DNA from: Phycisphaerales bacterium
Lineage (GTDB): Bacteria > Planctomycetota > Phycisphaerae > Phycisphaerales > SM1A02
Assembly: GCA_018882625.1 (NCBI GenBank)
Contig: VERO01000111.1
Location: 1-7,245 of the forward strand
Reading direction: 5' to 3'
DNA: 7,245 nt
The notes under the pieces were generated by a model. The model was given only the letters and a program-made list of their open reading frames with translations, was not told where the DNA came from and searched no databases. Shown one piece after another: positions 1-6,838 of the stretch. The position numbers and the translations under genes were made by a program. Numbering within the stretch: the stretch's first letter is position 1; each line of letters starts with the position of its first letter.

Positions 1-780
1 GACCTGGATCAGATCGAATTGCCGTCGCGCCCTGCCGGCGAGCCGGTCATCGCGACGCGCGCACTTGCAGTCGGACGCACGGTGTCGGTTCCGCTCGCCA
101 AGGGACAGGCCCTGCGCACCACGGATCTCGTGGTTGCGGGTTCGGGCGCATCCATCGCAAGCCAGCTCGAGCCGGGCATGCGTGCCATCACCGTGAGCCT
201 CCGGGATTCCGGTCCTGAGGTGGTGCTGTATCCGGGCGCACGTGTGGACATGCTCGCGACGCTTGAGCGACCGGCGCGCGTCGGTGACCAGCGCGAGTCG
301 GTGACGCTCACGCTGCTTGAGGGCGTGAGGGTGCTTGCGGTCAACGATGAGGCGGTCGGTGCCAAGAGCCCCGCGGAGGCCGCCGGCGACCGTCGCGCCG
401 CGAGTCGCAAGCTCACGGTCGCCCTCGCGGTCACGCCTGAGCAGGCTGCGCAGGTCGAGCTCGCGAGCGCGCGCGGCACCATCGGCATTGCGCTGCGGCC
501 GGACCAGGAGCGGGTCACGAGCAGCGCATCCGGCGTGTCGGTGACTGCGCGAAGCATCCTCGGGCTTCCTGATGTCCCCGCAGCACCTGCTCCGCCGCCG
601 TCCGAACCCGCGGCCGCTAAGACAGCTCCGGAGAAGTCCGAGACCGCAGCCGAGAAGGCCGCGCCACCCCGACCTGTCTGGAGGGTGAGCGTGACCCGCG
701 GCGATGCGACGATGACCCACGAGATGCCAGAGGCCCCCACGACTGCGGGTGCGCCGCGGCAAGCCAATCCCACGCCATGA
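1..780 (+). CDS. cpaB: Flp pilus assembly protein CpaB/RcpC, 5' end missing
   Basis: Partial gene: the frame is open to the window edge, so the N-terminal membrane anchor is missing; 259 residues remain. The TTG at 19 is just a codon in this open frame, not a convincing start. Residues 16-45 (VIATRALAVG..., PLAKGQALRTTDLV) look like a SAF domain. Residues 57-170 match the RcpC/CpaB core: PGMRAITV, YPGARVDMLATL, a LLEGVRVLAV strand, then LTVALAVTPEQAAQVELA and IGIALRP. A Pro/Ala/Lys/Glu-rich linker (about 190-225) precedes a terminal strand with W227 and VTRG, which resembles the VIRG-type ending of CpaB proteins. In the family, CpaB/RcpC is a periplasmic partner of the Tad secretin. It overlaps cpaC by 4 bases (ATGA). 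The family call is confident from motifs and context; the exact secretin contact is inferred. Confidence 0.9.
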   Translation, partial: DLDQIELPSRPAGEPVIATRALAVGRTVSVPLAKGQALRTTDLVVAGSGASIASQLEPGMRAITVSLRDSGPEVVLYPGARVDMLATLERPARVGDQRESVTLTLLEGVRVLAVNDEAVGAKSPAEAAGDRRAASRKLTVALAVTPEQAAQVELASARGTIGIALRPDQERVTSSASGVSVTARSILGLPDVPAAPAPPPSEPAAAKTAPEKSETAAEKAAPPRPVWRVSVTRGDATMTHEMPEAPTTAGAPRQANPTP

Positions 781-2423
781 AACCACCCCAGAGAATCGCG
801 ACCCTCGCAGCCGCCGCGGCGCTGTCGACGATCGTTCCTTCGCCGGCCCTCGCGGTCCAGTCGGCTCCAGTCCAGCCCCCGGCGCAGGCCGCGGGCACTG
901 CGGTCCGCGGTCCGCAGATCGACATCCCTGTCGGTGGATCGCTGGTGGTCAGCATGCCCCAGCGCATCGAGTCGGTGATCATCGTGCTGTCCGCCATGGC
1001 CGACGCCAAGCCAATCTCGCCGAGCGAGGTCGTGCTGGTGGCCCGCAAGCCGGGCACCACTGATGTGGTGTTCCGTCTCGAGTCGGGTGAGACGACCATC
1101 AGGAGCCTGCGTGTCACTGTGGACGACCGGGAGATCGAGGACCGCCTGCGCCGCCTGTTCGGGACGGACCTGGATGTGGGGGATGTCAACGGCACCATCA
1201 CGCTTCGTGGCACCGTGCCCGATGTCGCCACAGGCGCGCAGGTCGCTGCGTTCATGGATTCCATCGCGTCCGACTGGGTCAACCTGACTCGGATTCCGGG
1301 CGTGCAGCAGGTGCAGCTGAGGGTTCGGATCGCAGAGGCGAGCCGAACCGCACTTCGCGAACTCGCGTTTGGCGGAGTCGTTGGCGGATCGTCGGCCTTC
1401 GGCGGATTCCAGGCGCCGGGCGGTGCCCCGTTCCAGCGCGTGTCGATCACCCCGACGCCCTTCGCGCCGGTCGACAATGCGAGATTCATGTTCGATCAGG
1501 CGGGAAGCGGCGTGTCCTCGGCGACCACGCTCTTTGGCGGCATCCCGGGATCCAACCTGGAGATCTTCATCAACGCCCTGTCGGAGAACAGGTACGTGCG
1601 GCTTCTGGCGGAGCCGAATCTCGTGGCCGTGAGCGGCGAGGAGGCGACATTCCTCGTCGGCGGCGAGTTCCCGGTGCCCATTGTGCAGGGCACGGGAGTG
1701 AGCGGCGGAAACACGGTGACGGTGCAGTACAAGGAGTTCGGCGTGCAGCTCAAGTTCAGGCCGCAGGTCCTCGGCGAGGGCAGGCTCCGTCTCGAGGTGT
1801 CGCCTGAGGTCAGCGAGCTCAGCGAGATCGGCGCCGTGGAGCAGAACGGATTCACGATCCCCGCCGTCGTCACGCGCCGCTCCAGCACCACCGTGGAGCT
1901 CAGCAGCGGCCAGTCGTTCGCGATGGCGGGGCTCCTGAGAACCAAGGACCAGGCGCGCGCGTCGCGCGTTCCGGTGCTCGGCGACCTTCCCGTGCTTGGC
2001 CCGCTGTTCCGGAGCGTGCGCTACGAGCAGGACCAGACGGAGCTCGTCGTGATGGTGACCGCGGAGCTCGTCGAGCCGCTTGATGACGGCATGGACCGCC
2101 CCCTGCCGGGCGACCTCCACCAGACGCCCAATGACTGGGAGCTGTTCGGCGAGGGAAAGCTCAGCGGGGCGACCGACGTCGGCAATCCGCTGTCCCGCCT
2201 GCGCGCGCTCGGACTGGGCTCGCTGAAGGGCCCTGGCGCCTGGCGCCGGTCTGACGATGCGCGCATGCCAGCGGCCGATGCATTGCCTCCAGTCGCTGGC
2301 GATCCTGACATGCCGTCACGGACGCTTCCGTCCATCGGGCCCGCGAACCGGTCCGAGTCGCGGGACGAGCCTGCGGCGGGCATCGGCACCACGCCGAGCC
2401 CGGTGGAGCCTGCTGCGCCGTGA
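777..2423 (+). CDS. cpaC: Tad pilus outer-membrane secretin CpaC/RcpA
   Basis: A 548-residue secretin, expected to form the outer-membrane ring through which the Flp pilus exits. Residues 1-26 are a signal peptide (basic start, Ala/Leu core, ALA at 24-26). Residues 46-117 match the pilus-formation N-terminal domain (PVGGSLVVSMP, SPSEVVLVARKPGTTDVVF). Residues 118-190 resemble a BON domain and end in the CpaC-type VQQVQLRVRIAEASR. The secretin domain covers about 257-434, with LLAEPNLVAVSGEEATFLVGGEFPVP and the signature VPVLGDLPVLGPLFRS at 398-413. The family tail (PLPGDLHQTPNDWELFGEGKLSG) is followed by about 80 disordered, Pro/Ala/Ser-rich residues. The ATG overlaps the cpaB stop and has no clear Shine-Dalgarno sequence, so coupled translation is likely. 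GTGA overlap with cpaF. Confidence 0.96.
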   Translation: MKPPQRIATLAAAAALSTIVPSPALAVQSAPVQPPAQAAGTAVRGPQIDIPVGGSLVVSMPQRIESVIIVLSAMADAKPISPSEVVLVARKPGTTDVVFRLESGETTIRSLRVTVDDREIEDRLRRLFGTDLDVGDVNGTITLRGTVPDVATGAQVAAFMDSIASDWVNLTRIPGVQQVQLRVRIAEASRTALRELAFGGVVGGSSAFGGFQAPGGAPFQRVSITPTPFAPVDNARFMFDQAGSGVSSATTLFGGIPGSNLEIFINALSENRYVRLLAEPNLVAVSGEEATFLVGGEFPVPIVQGTGVSGGNTVTVQYKEFGVQLKFRPQVLGEGRLRLEVSPEVSELSEIGAVEQNGFTIPAVVTRRSSTTVELSSGQSFAMAGLLRTKDQARASRVPVLGDLPVLGPLFRSVRYEQDQTELVVMVTAELVEPLDDGMDRPLPGDLHQTPNDWELFGEGKLSGATDVGNPLSRLRALGLGSLKGPGAWRRSDDARMPAADALPPVAGDPDMPSRTLPSIGPANRSESRDEPAAGIGTTPSPVEPAAP

Positions 2424-3730
2424 GCGTTGCGCATACAGCATCTGGCGCCAGCGAACTGGCGCGGCTGCGGCGGGAGCTGCACCAGCGTCTGCTCGCCACA
2501 TTCGACTTCGGCGACGCGGACAAGGCGAGCGCGGGCGCGCTCGAGGCCGAGTGCCGCACGCGCGTCGAGGCGCTGCTCGACGCCAGCGGCGCCCGACTCG
2601 AGCCTGCGGATCGGTCTCGGATCGTCGATGGGGTGCTCGATGACGCGTTCCGCCTCGGACCTCTCGAGCCGTTGCTCGCGGACCCCGACGTGACCGACGT
2701 GCTGGTGACGGGCCCAGACCGGGTGTTCGTCGAGCGCCATGGCCAGCTGCAGCAGTCCGGTGCGCGCTTCCGGGACACAGCCCACCTGATGCACGTCATC
2801 CAGCGGGTGGTGCGCACTGCCGGTCGCAGGATCGACGAGCGCAGCCCGATGGTCGATGCGAGGCTTCCGGACGGGTCGCGCGTCAATGCCATCATTCCGC
2901 CGATCGCTGTCGACGCCCCGCAGCTCAGCATCCGCCGATTTCCGGCGAGCGCGCTGACCCTCGAGCAGCTGGTCGAGCTCGGGACGCTGCCGGCGGCGAC
3001 GGCGGAACTGATCCGTGCAGCCGTCCGCGGCCGCCTCAACGTCATCTTTTCTGGCGGCGCGGGCGTAGGCAAGACAACGGTGCTCAACGCGGCATCGGCG
3101 TCGATCGGGAGCCGCGAGCGCGTGATCACGATCGAGGATGCTGCGGAGCTTCGGCTCCTGGGCGAGCATGTGGTGCGGCTGGAGACGCGCGCGGCGAATG
3201 TCGAAGGCGTTGGAGCGCTCGAGCCAAGGGATCTCGTGCGCAACGCGCTCCGCATGCGGCCCGACCGGATCATCGTGGGCGAGTGTCGCGGCGCCGAGGC
3301 CTTCGACATGATGCAGGCCATGAACACGGGACATGAGGGCTCGATGACCACCCTCCACGCCAACAGCGCGCGGGACACCCTCGCGCGCCTGGAGATGATG
3401 CTGGCCATGGGCGGATTCGACATGCCTGTGCGCGTCATCCGCGACTACGTGGCCTCGGCGATCCACCTTGTGGTCCACCTCGCACGGCTGCCGGACGGCC
3501 GGCGCGTCATGAGCGAGGCCATCGAGGTCACCGGGTCCGGTGCGGACGGCATCACCGTGCGCACGATCCACGTGCTGGAGCTCCATTCCCGCGATGAGGG
3601 CGCGGCGCACGGCACGTTCGCATCAACGGGCGAGCAGCCCTCCTTCCTTGCGCGCCTCCGCACCCGGGGCGTGCACGTGGATCCTGCGATCTTCCGCGCA
3701 GGACCGCTCTCCGCGTCATTGGGCCCATGA
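2420..3730 (+). CDS. cpaF: Tad pilus assembly ATPase CpaF/TadA
   Basis: A 436-residue secretion ATPase (GspE/VirB11 superfamily, CpaF subfamily), predicted to form a cytoplasmic hexamer that powers Flp assembly through TadB/TadC. The N-terminal part contains LGPLEPLLADPDVTDVLV and a VFVERHGQLQ strand (80-111). RVNAIIPPIAVDAPQLSIRRF at 154-174 is typical of the family. The Walker A motif is GGAGVGKTT (K218, T219), with Ala-Gly-Val where many homologues have Thr-Gly-Ser. The acidic Asp-box residues are E239/D240 (ITIEDAAEL). Walker B is RIIVGECRG (E288), and the His box is GHEGSMTTLHAN (H305, H313). The C-terminus ends in a family-like GTFASTGEQPSFLARL...GVHVDPAIF. The GTG start overlaps the cpaC stop; GGAG at 2405-2408 lies 11 bases upstream. 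All catalytic motifs are intact, so it should be active. Confidence 0.97.
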   Translation: MSVAHTASGASELARLRRELHQRLLATFDFGDADKASAGALEAECRTRVEALLDASGARLEPADRSRIVDGVLDDAFRLGPLEPLLADPDVTDVLVTGPDRVFVERHGQLQQSGARFRDTAHLMHVIQRVVRTAGRRIDERSPMVDARLPDGSRVNAIIPPIAVDAPQLSIRRFPASALTLEQLVELGTLPAATAELIRAAVRGRLNVIFSGGAGVGKTTVLNAASASIGSRERVITIEDAAELRLLGEHVVRLETRAANVEGVGALEPRDLVRNALRMRPDRIIVGECRGAEAFDMMQAMNTGHEGSMTTLHANSARDTLARLEMMLAMGGFDMPVRVIRDYVASAIHLVVHLARLPDGRRVMSEAIEVTGSGADGITVRTIHVLELHSRDEGAAHGTFASTGEQPSFLARLRTRGVHVDPAIFRAGPLSASLGP

Positions 3731-4584
3731 CCGAGCAGCTCACAACCTTCGCCATTCCCGCCCTTGCCGCGGCGGTCACGCTGCTCGCGTGGAGCGGCAT
3801 CCTGCTGTGGGGGTCCTCTTCCCGCGGCCGGGCGGGATCCGCGCGGCCTGGTCGACGCATTCCGCGGGCGCCGCGGCCGAGCAGACTGCCGCTGGCCATC
3901 GGGCTTGCCATCGCAGGCGTGCTCTGGATCGGGCTGGACCAGCCGCTGCTTGCAGCCGGAGCGATGGCCGTCTGGATGGGCGCGACCAGCCTCATTCGCA
4001 CCCGACGCGAGCGGCAGGTGGAGGAACGGGAGCTCCAGTTCGCCATTGATGCGATCGGAACCGCAGGACGGGCGCTCCGATCCGGCATCCCCATGACGGG
4101 AGTGCTTGGGATCCTCGCCGAGGAGGGTCGCGGGCAGACGCAGCTGGCGTTCCGGGAGATCGTCTCGCGCGAAGCCCTCGGGGAGGACCTGGCGTCGAGC
4201 GTCCGGGTGGTGCTGCTCCCGTCACGCATCCCGGCGCTGCGCGCGTTCGGTCTCGCGCTGATCCAGCAGATCTCCGCAGGCGGCAATCTCTCCGATGTCA
4301 CCGACCGTCTCGCCATGTCGCTGGTCGAGCGGGCCAGAATCCGGCGCCGGATTCGAACGATCCTCGCCTACGGCCGCTCGGCGGCCATCGTGCTGTCCAT
4401 CACGCCGCTCATTGCCGTGCCGGTGCTCTGCCAGCTCGTGGACGGCTACTCGAACCTCCTCTTCGACAGCGCGAAGGGACAGGTGCTCCTGGTGATGGCG
4501 GCGCTCATGATCGTGGTGGGCGGAGTGAGCATCCAGAGGATCACGGGCGTCGACACGATGGCCTCGACGCGAGGTGCCTCATGA
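3727..4584 (+). CDS. tadB: Tad inner-membrane platform protein TadB
   Basis: A 285-residue type II secretion F-domain protein, one of two inner-membrane platform subunits on which the ATPase acts. Hydrophobic segments lie at about 8-30 and 54-87. A cytoplasmic T2SF domain runs from about 103 to 235: FAIDAIGTAGRALRSGIPM, a conserved-type ALGEDL, ALRAFGLALIQQISAGGNLSDV, then LVERARIRRRIRTILAYGR. Two C-terminal membrane segments follow (about 218-237 and 251-268). The order after cpaF and before a second T2SF protein is the standard Tad arrangement and decides TadB over TadC. It is slightly short for TadB, with a reduced N-terminal region. The ATG overlaps the cpaF stop (ATGA) and has no evident Shine-Dalgarno sequence. 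Direct coupling to the CpaF ring is known for the family and inferred here. Confidence 0.92.
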   Translation: MTEQLTTFAIPALAAAVTLLAWSGILLWGSSSRGRAGSARPGRRIPRAPRPSRLPLAIGLAIAGVLWIGLDQPLLAAGAMAVWMGATSLIRTRRERQVEERELQFAIDAIGTAGRALRSGIPMTGVLGILAEEGRGQTQLAFREIVSREALGEDLASSVRVVLLPSRIPALRAFGLALIQQISAGGNLSDVTDRLAMSLVERARIRRRIRTILAYGRSAAIVLSITPLIAVPVLCQLVDGYSNLLFDSAKGQVLLVMAALMIVVGGVSIQRITGVDTMASTRGAS

Positions 4585-5369
4585 TCGGCATTCCGATTGT
4601 GGCTGCAGCGCTCGCCTTCGGCACGGTGCTTCTCGCCGGTCAGTCCATGGGCAAGTCCCGGGAAGGCACGGACCCTCGCAGCCTGCGCTTGGCCATGGCC
4701 GGTTTGCGCTCGCCGGCCGACCGGAGCGCATTCCAGATGCTGCTGCTGGCCAGCATGATCGGGCTTGCCAGCGTCGCCGGACTGCTGGCCCTGCTCCAGG
4801 GCCTTCCCGCCGGCGGCTGCGCCGCGGCGGCGGCATTGGGCGCAGCGATCGGCTGGCGGATCCCGAACGCGTGGGTTGATGCCCGTGCGGCCCGTCGCCG
4901 CATCGAGATCCTCTCCGAGCTCCCTGCCATGCTGGACCTGCTCCAGATCTCGATGAGCGGCGGCATGGGGCTTCATGCGGCATGGAGTGCCGTGTCCCGG
5001 AACCTCGAGGACGGCGCGGACGCCCTGGCGGAGGAGATGCGCCGCATCGACCTCGATGTGTCCTTCGGGAGCGGCTGGAGCGCCGCGCTCTCAAGGGCAT
5101 CGGACCGCACCGGCATCGGCGAGCTCCGCTCGCTGGGTTCGCTGATGGGGCAGACCGAGCGCTTCGGCAGCGACCTTGCCAGGACACTTCTGGTGATGGC
5201 CGACTCGCTGCGGCAGGAGGAGCTGCAGTCGGTCGAGGAGCGCGCGCACCGAGCCTCCGTCAAGATTCTCTTCCCGCTGGCTGCGTTGATGCTCCCCGCA
5301 ACGCTGCTGCTCATCGTGGCCCCTCTCCTGCTGCTCCTCTTCGAGGCACTCATGAAGGCATCGGCATGA
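4581..5369 (+). CDS. tadC: Tad inner-membrane platform protein TadC
   Basis: A 262-residue second T2SF-domain protein, expected to pair with TadB in the inner membrane. N-terminal hydrophobic segment at about 3-20, and two adjacent ones at about 52-74 and 76-96, the latter very Ala-rich. The T2SF domain starts at LSELPAMLDLLQISMSGGMGL (111-131), a typical TadC opening, and continues through EEMRRIDLDVSFGSGW and GSLMGQTERFGSDLARTL. KILFPLAALMLPATLLLIVAPLL (228-250) is the characteristic C-terminal membrane helix of TadC. GAGG at 4571-4574, six bases before the ATG, acts as Shine-Dalgarno and supports this start, which overlaps the tadB stop (ATGA). No truncation or frame damage is visible. It overlaps the downstream lipoprotein gene in the same way. 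Confidence 0.92.
   Translation: MIGIPIVAAALAFGTVLLAGQSMGKSREGTDPRSLRLAMAGLRSPADRSAFQMLLLASMIGLASVAGLLALLQGLPAGGCAAAAALGAAIGWRIPNAWVDARAARRRIEILSELPAMLDLLQISMSGGMGLHAAWSAVSRNLEDGADALAEEMRRIDLDVSFGSGWSAALSRASDRTGIGELRSLGSLMGQTERFGSDLARTLLVMADSLRQEELQSVEERAHRASVKILFPLAALMLPATLLLIVAPLLLLLFEALMKASA
5354..5358 (+). promoter_or_regulatory. Ribosome binding site deciding the start at 5366
   Basis: GAAGG lies seven bases before the ATG at 5366, inside the end of tadC. This frame is open far upstream of 5366, so this site and the ATGA overlap are what select the start. A GTG at 5444 is an alternative with no clear ribosome site in front of it. Confidence 0.55.
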
Positions 5370-6019
5370 TCAATCGCTCTCGCAAACTCCTCTACCGTCA
5401 ACTTCCCGCAGTTGGGCGCCATGCCGCCGCGGGCAGCTCGCGCGTGTCGCACGGCGCGCGCACCTCCCTGCTGTGGCGCACCCTGCCGTACCTGGCCATT
5501 GCCTTGGTGCCCGCGCTCATCGCGGGAGGATGCGAAACGGCTCCGCCGCAGTCCAAGGACCGCGTCACGATCGGCGATGCGGCGCAGCGGGCTGCCGACC
5601 AGGAGTTCGTGCGCGAGCCCTTCGCGGATCAGGCGCGCCGCGGCGTGGTGCGGCAGCGAGCGCTCTTCGATGCGCACTTCGTCCCCGATTCCGACCGCCT
5701 CAGTCCGCTTGGACGGCGGGACGTGACCATCCTCGCGGATGCGCTGCGCACGAGCGGTGGTCGGGTGGCGCTGCGGCGAGGACCGATCAGCGAGCAGCTC
5801 TATCAGGCTCGCGTCGCGCAGGTCCGGCAGGCCTTCGTGAGTCTCGGCATCGACCCGTCGCGCATCTCCATCGATGACGGCATGCCTGGAGGGTCGGGCT
5901 CCACGACCGAGGACGCGCTGCTGATCCGAGCTGACATCCGCGACAACCCGATGGCACCCATCTCCGATGCGGTGCTGCAGCCCACGGGTGCGGGCACGCC
6001 ACAGGAGCCGATGCCATGA
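5366..6019 (+). CDS. Putative lipoprotein of the Tad operon, divergent CpaD/OmpA-like
   Basis: A 217-residue protein without a confident family name. A hydrophobic stretch (41-53) ends in LIAGGC, giving a lipobox with C56 as the predicted lipidated residue. It is followed by ETAPP, with no Asp at +2. The globular part (about 97-192) has the layout of OmpA-like and CpaD-like domains: ALFDAHFVPDSDRLSPLGRRDV, a helix, a GGRVALR strand, then EQLYQARVAQVRQAFVSLGI, where R149 falls at the conserved Arg of the OmpA RA..V motif. The TDxxG Asp is not visible, so peptidoglycan binding is doubtful. The position between tadC and tadD, with ATGA overlaps on both sides, suggests an outer-membrane or periplasmic pilus accessory, like CpaD/RcpB in other Tad systems. 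The 38-residue basic leader is long for a lipoprotein; the GTG at 5444 would give a more usual signal. Being real and a lipoprotein is likely; the CpaD-like role is inference. Confidence 0.72.
   Translation: MINRSRKLLYRQLPAVGRHAAAGSSRVSHGARTSLLWRTLPYLAIALVPALIAGGCETAPPQSKDRVTIGDAAQRAADQEFVREPFADQARRGVVRQRALFDAHFVPDSDRLSPLGRRDVTILADALRTSGGRVALRRGPISEQLYQARVAQVRQAFVSLGIDPSRISIDDGMPGGSGSTTEDALLIRADIRDNPMAPISDAVLQPTGAGTPQEPMP
6003..6007 (+). promoter_or_regulatory. Ribosome binding site of tadD
   Basis: AGGAG lies eight bases upstream of the ATG at 6016. A nearer ATG at 6011 is in the upstream gene's frame, so this site supports 6016 as the tadD start. Confidence 0.6.
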
Positions 6020-6624
6020 GACACCGTGCAGGTACCGCGTTCCGTTCAGCACGCAGGGCGATCGCGCTGGCGTGCGCCGCGCTCGCTGCCGCAGCAGGGT
6101 GCCAGTCGGCGCCCGACAAGGATGCGGACTGGTTCGACGGAGGACCGCTCAAGCCCGCCTCCGCGGAGACGCTGCAGCTGACGGCGCGCGTTCTCGCCGC
6201 CAAGGGCAACACGGACCAGGCTGGCTTCATCCTCAATCGCCTCGCCGCGGAGTATCCGGATCACGTGGGCACCTACACGGAGGGTGCGGAGGTGCTGCTC
6301 CTCGAAGGTCGCGTCAGCGAGGCGATCGGTTGGCTGAGCCGAGGGCTCGAGCGCATGCCGAACCAGCCCGTGCTGCTCAATGACCGCGGCATGTGCCACC
6401 TGCTGGCATCCGACCTTGCGTCGGCCACACGCGACTTCAAGGCCGCGTATCTGATCGACCCGGGAGATGCCGACTACGTCTGTAACTTGGCGCTTGCAAG
6501 GGCACTCGCGGGGCATGAGGAAGTTGCGTCGGAGCTGTGGAGCCGGGTGATTTCGCCAAGCGAAGTGGCCGCGAATCTTGCAGTATGCCGCAATGCCCGA
6601 GTGAACTTCAAGAATTCCCAGTAA
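6016..6624 (+). CDS. tadD: TPR lipoprotein TadD
   Basis: A 202-residue predicted lipoprotein: basic start, Ala-rich hydrophobic stretch and a lipobox AAAAGC with C29 as the lipidation site, followed by QS (no Asp at +2, so outer-membrane retention is plausible). Residues about 51-178 form three to four tetratricopeptide helix pairs: ARVLAAKGNTDQAGFILNRL, AEVLLLEGRVSEAIGWLSRGLE, then a GMCHLLASDLASATRDFKAAY repeat and a LALARALAGHEEVASELWSR repeat. TadD proteins are TPR lipoproteins of the Tad machine, thought to help localise or assemble the secretin as pilotin-like factors; that role is inferred from family and position. It overlaps the preceding lipoprotein gene (ATGA) and is the last gene of the coupled block. 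The very end (NARVNFKNSQ) is polar, and the local DNA becomes less GC-rich near the stop. Confidence 0.88.
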   Translation: MRHRAGTAFRSARRAIALACAALAAAAGCQSAPDKDADWFDGGPLKPASAETLQLTARVLAAKGNTDQAGFILNRLAAEYPDHVGTYTEGAEVLLLEGRVSEAIGWLSRGLERMPNQPVLLNDRGMCHLLASDLASATRDFKAAYLIDPGDADYVCNLALARALAGHEEVASELWSRVISPSEVAANLAVCRNARVNFKNSQ

Positions 6625-6641
6625 CTCGCCGCCATACTCGG

Positions 6642-6656
6642 GCACCTTGCAGGTGC
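6642..6656. repeat. Inverted repeat after tadD, possible weak terminator or operator
   Basis: GCACCT-TGC-AGGTGC is a perfect 6-bp inverted repeat with a 3-base centre, 17 bases past the tadD stop. No T-run follows, so it is not a standard intrinsic terminator. It could be a protein-binding palindrome, an RNA-stabilising stem at the operon's 3' end, or chance. Confidence 0.35.
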
Positions 6657-6717
6657 GCACGGTCACCGAAGCACCCCCGAACGGCAGTGAATATCGCCCG
6701 AGAACCCCCTGTCGAAC

Positions 6718-6745
6718 TTGCGGCGCCGCCGGGCGAGGGTACGAT
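6718..6745 (+). promoter_or_regulatory. Candidate sigma70-type promoter of flp
   Basis: TTGCGG (6718-6723) and TACGAT (6740-6745) are 16 bases apart. They match three of six -35 and four of six -10 consensus bases, including the TA and AT of the -10. Transcription would begin near 6752, giving a leader of roughly 87 bases before the flp ATG. It is the best promoter-like pair in this gap by eye, and the 214-base separation from tadD fits an independent promoter. The host's sigma factor preference is unknown, so this is a prediction. Confidence 0.45.
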
Positions 6746-6765
6746 CTGCGCGCACGAGTTGTTCA

Positions 6766-6790
6766 CGGTCAGGGCGTCCTGACCGGTCAG
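6766..6790 (+). promoter_or_regulatory. Inverted-repeat cluster in the flp leader
   Basis: Three copies of one hexamer in alternating orientation: GGTCAG at 6767-6772, CTGACC at 6779-6784 and GGTCAG at 6785-6790. The first two sit in a perfect 8-bp hairpin, CGGTCAGG-GCGT-CCTGACCG (6766-6785). The last two form a perfect 12-bp palindrome, CTGACCGGTCAG (6779-6790). The two structures share the middle arm and are mutually exclusive in RNA. The cluster lies downstream of the predicted promoter and 48 bases before the flp ATG. It could be a repressor site, a leader-RNA switch or an mRNA-stabilising stem. The sequence shows the symmetry; the function is inferred. Confidence 0.5.
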
Positions 6791-6827
6791 TCACCCCCTG
6801 CCCCATCGTGTGGGCTGCATTTCAGAA

Positions 6828-6834
6828 GAGAAGG
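6828..6834 (+). promoter_or_regulatory. Ribosome binding site of flp
   Basis: GAGAAGG, four bases before the ATG at 6839, within a purine run (AGAAGAGAAGG). It is the longest purine-rich ribosome site in the window. It fixes the start at 6839, although the frame stays open upstream. Confidence 0.7.
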
Positions 6835-6838
6835 CACC

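Noticed and set aside
9..2120. A 703-codon open frame on the minus strand opposite cpaB and cpaC
   Set aside because: It is antisense to two clearly identified genes. Its product is rich in Arg, His, Ala and Asp without domain structure, as expected from reading high-GC codons in reverse.
2229..2450. Clusters of GGCGCC and a CTGGCGCCAG palindrome around the cpaC-cpaF junction
   Set aside because: They lie in GC-rich coding sequence where such 6-10 base palindromes are expected often, with no spacing pattern or promoter nearby.
2021..3610. A 529-codon minus-strand open frame opposite cpaC and cpaF
   Set aside because: Antisense to intact ATPase motifs, with low-complexity Arg/His-rich translation. 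Stop codons are rare in any frame at this GC content.
4982..5365. Upstream extension of the lipoprotein gene into tadC
   Set aside because: The frame is open there, but the extension is Arg/Pro-rich, overlaps the conserved TadC domain and would bury the lipoprotein signal deep inside the protein.
4973..6052. A 359-codon minus-strand open frame opposite tadC and the lipoprotein gene
   Set aside because: It covers three + strand genes linked by start/stop overlaps, and it has no recognisable domain or start context.
6641..6650. Possible sigma54 promoter (GGCAC followed by TTGC) upstream of flp
   Set aside because: Only six bases separate the GG and GC elements, where sigma54 promoters need ten.
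6537..6782. An 81-codon + strand frame spanning the end of tadD and the gap before flp
   Set aside because: It overlaps tadD out of frame, has no ribosome site and a Pro/Arg/Cys-rich composition. It also runs through the predicted flp promoter.
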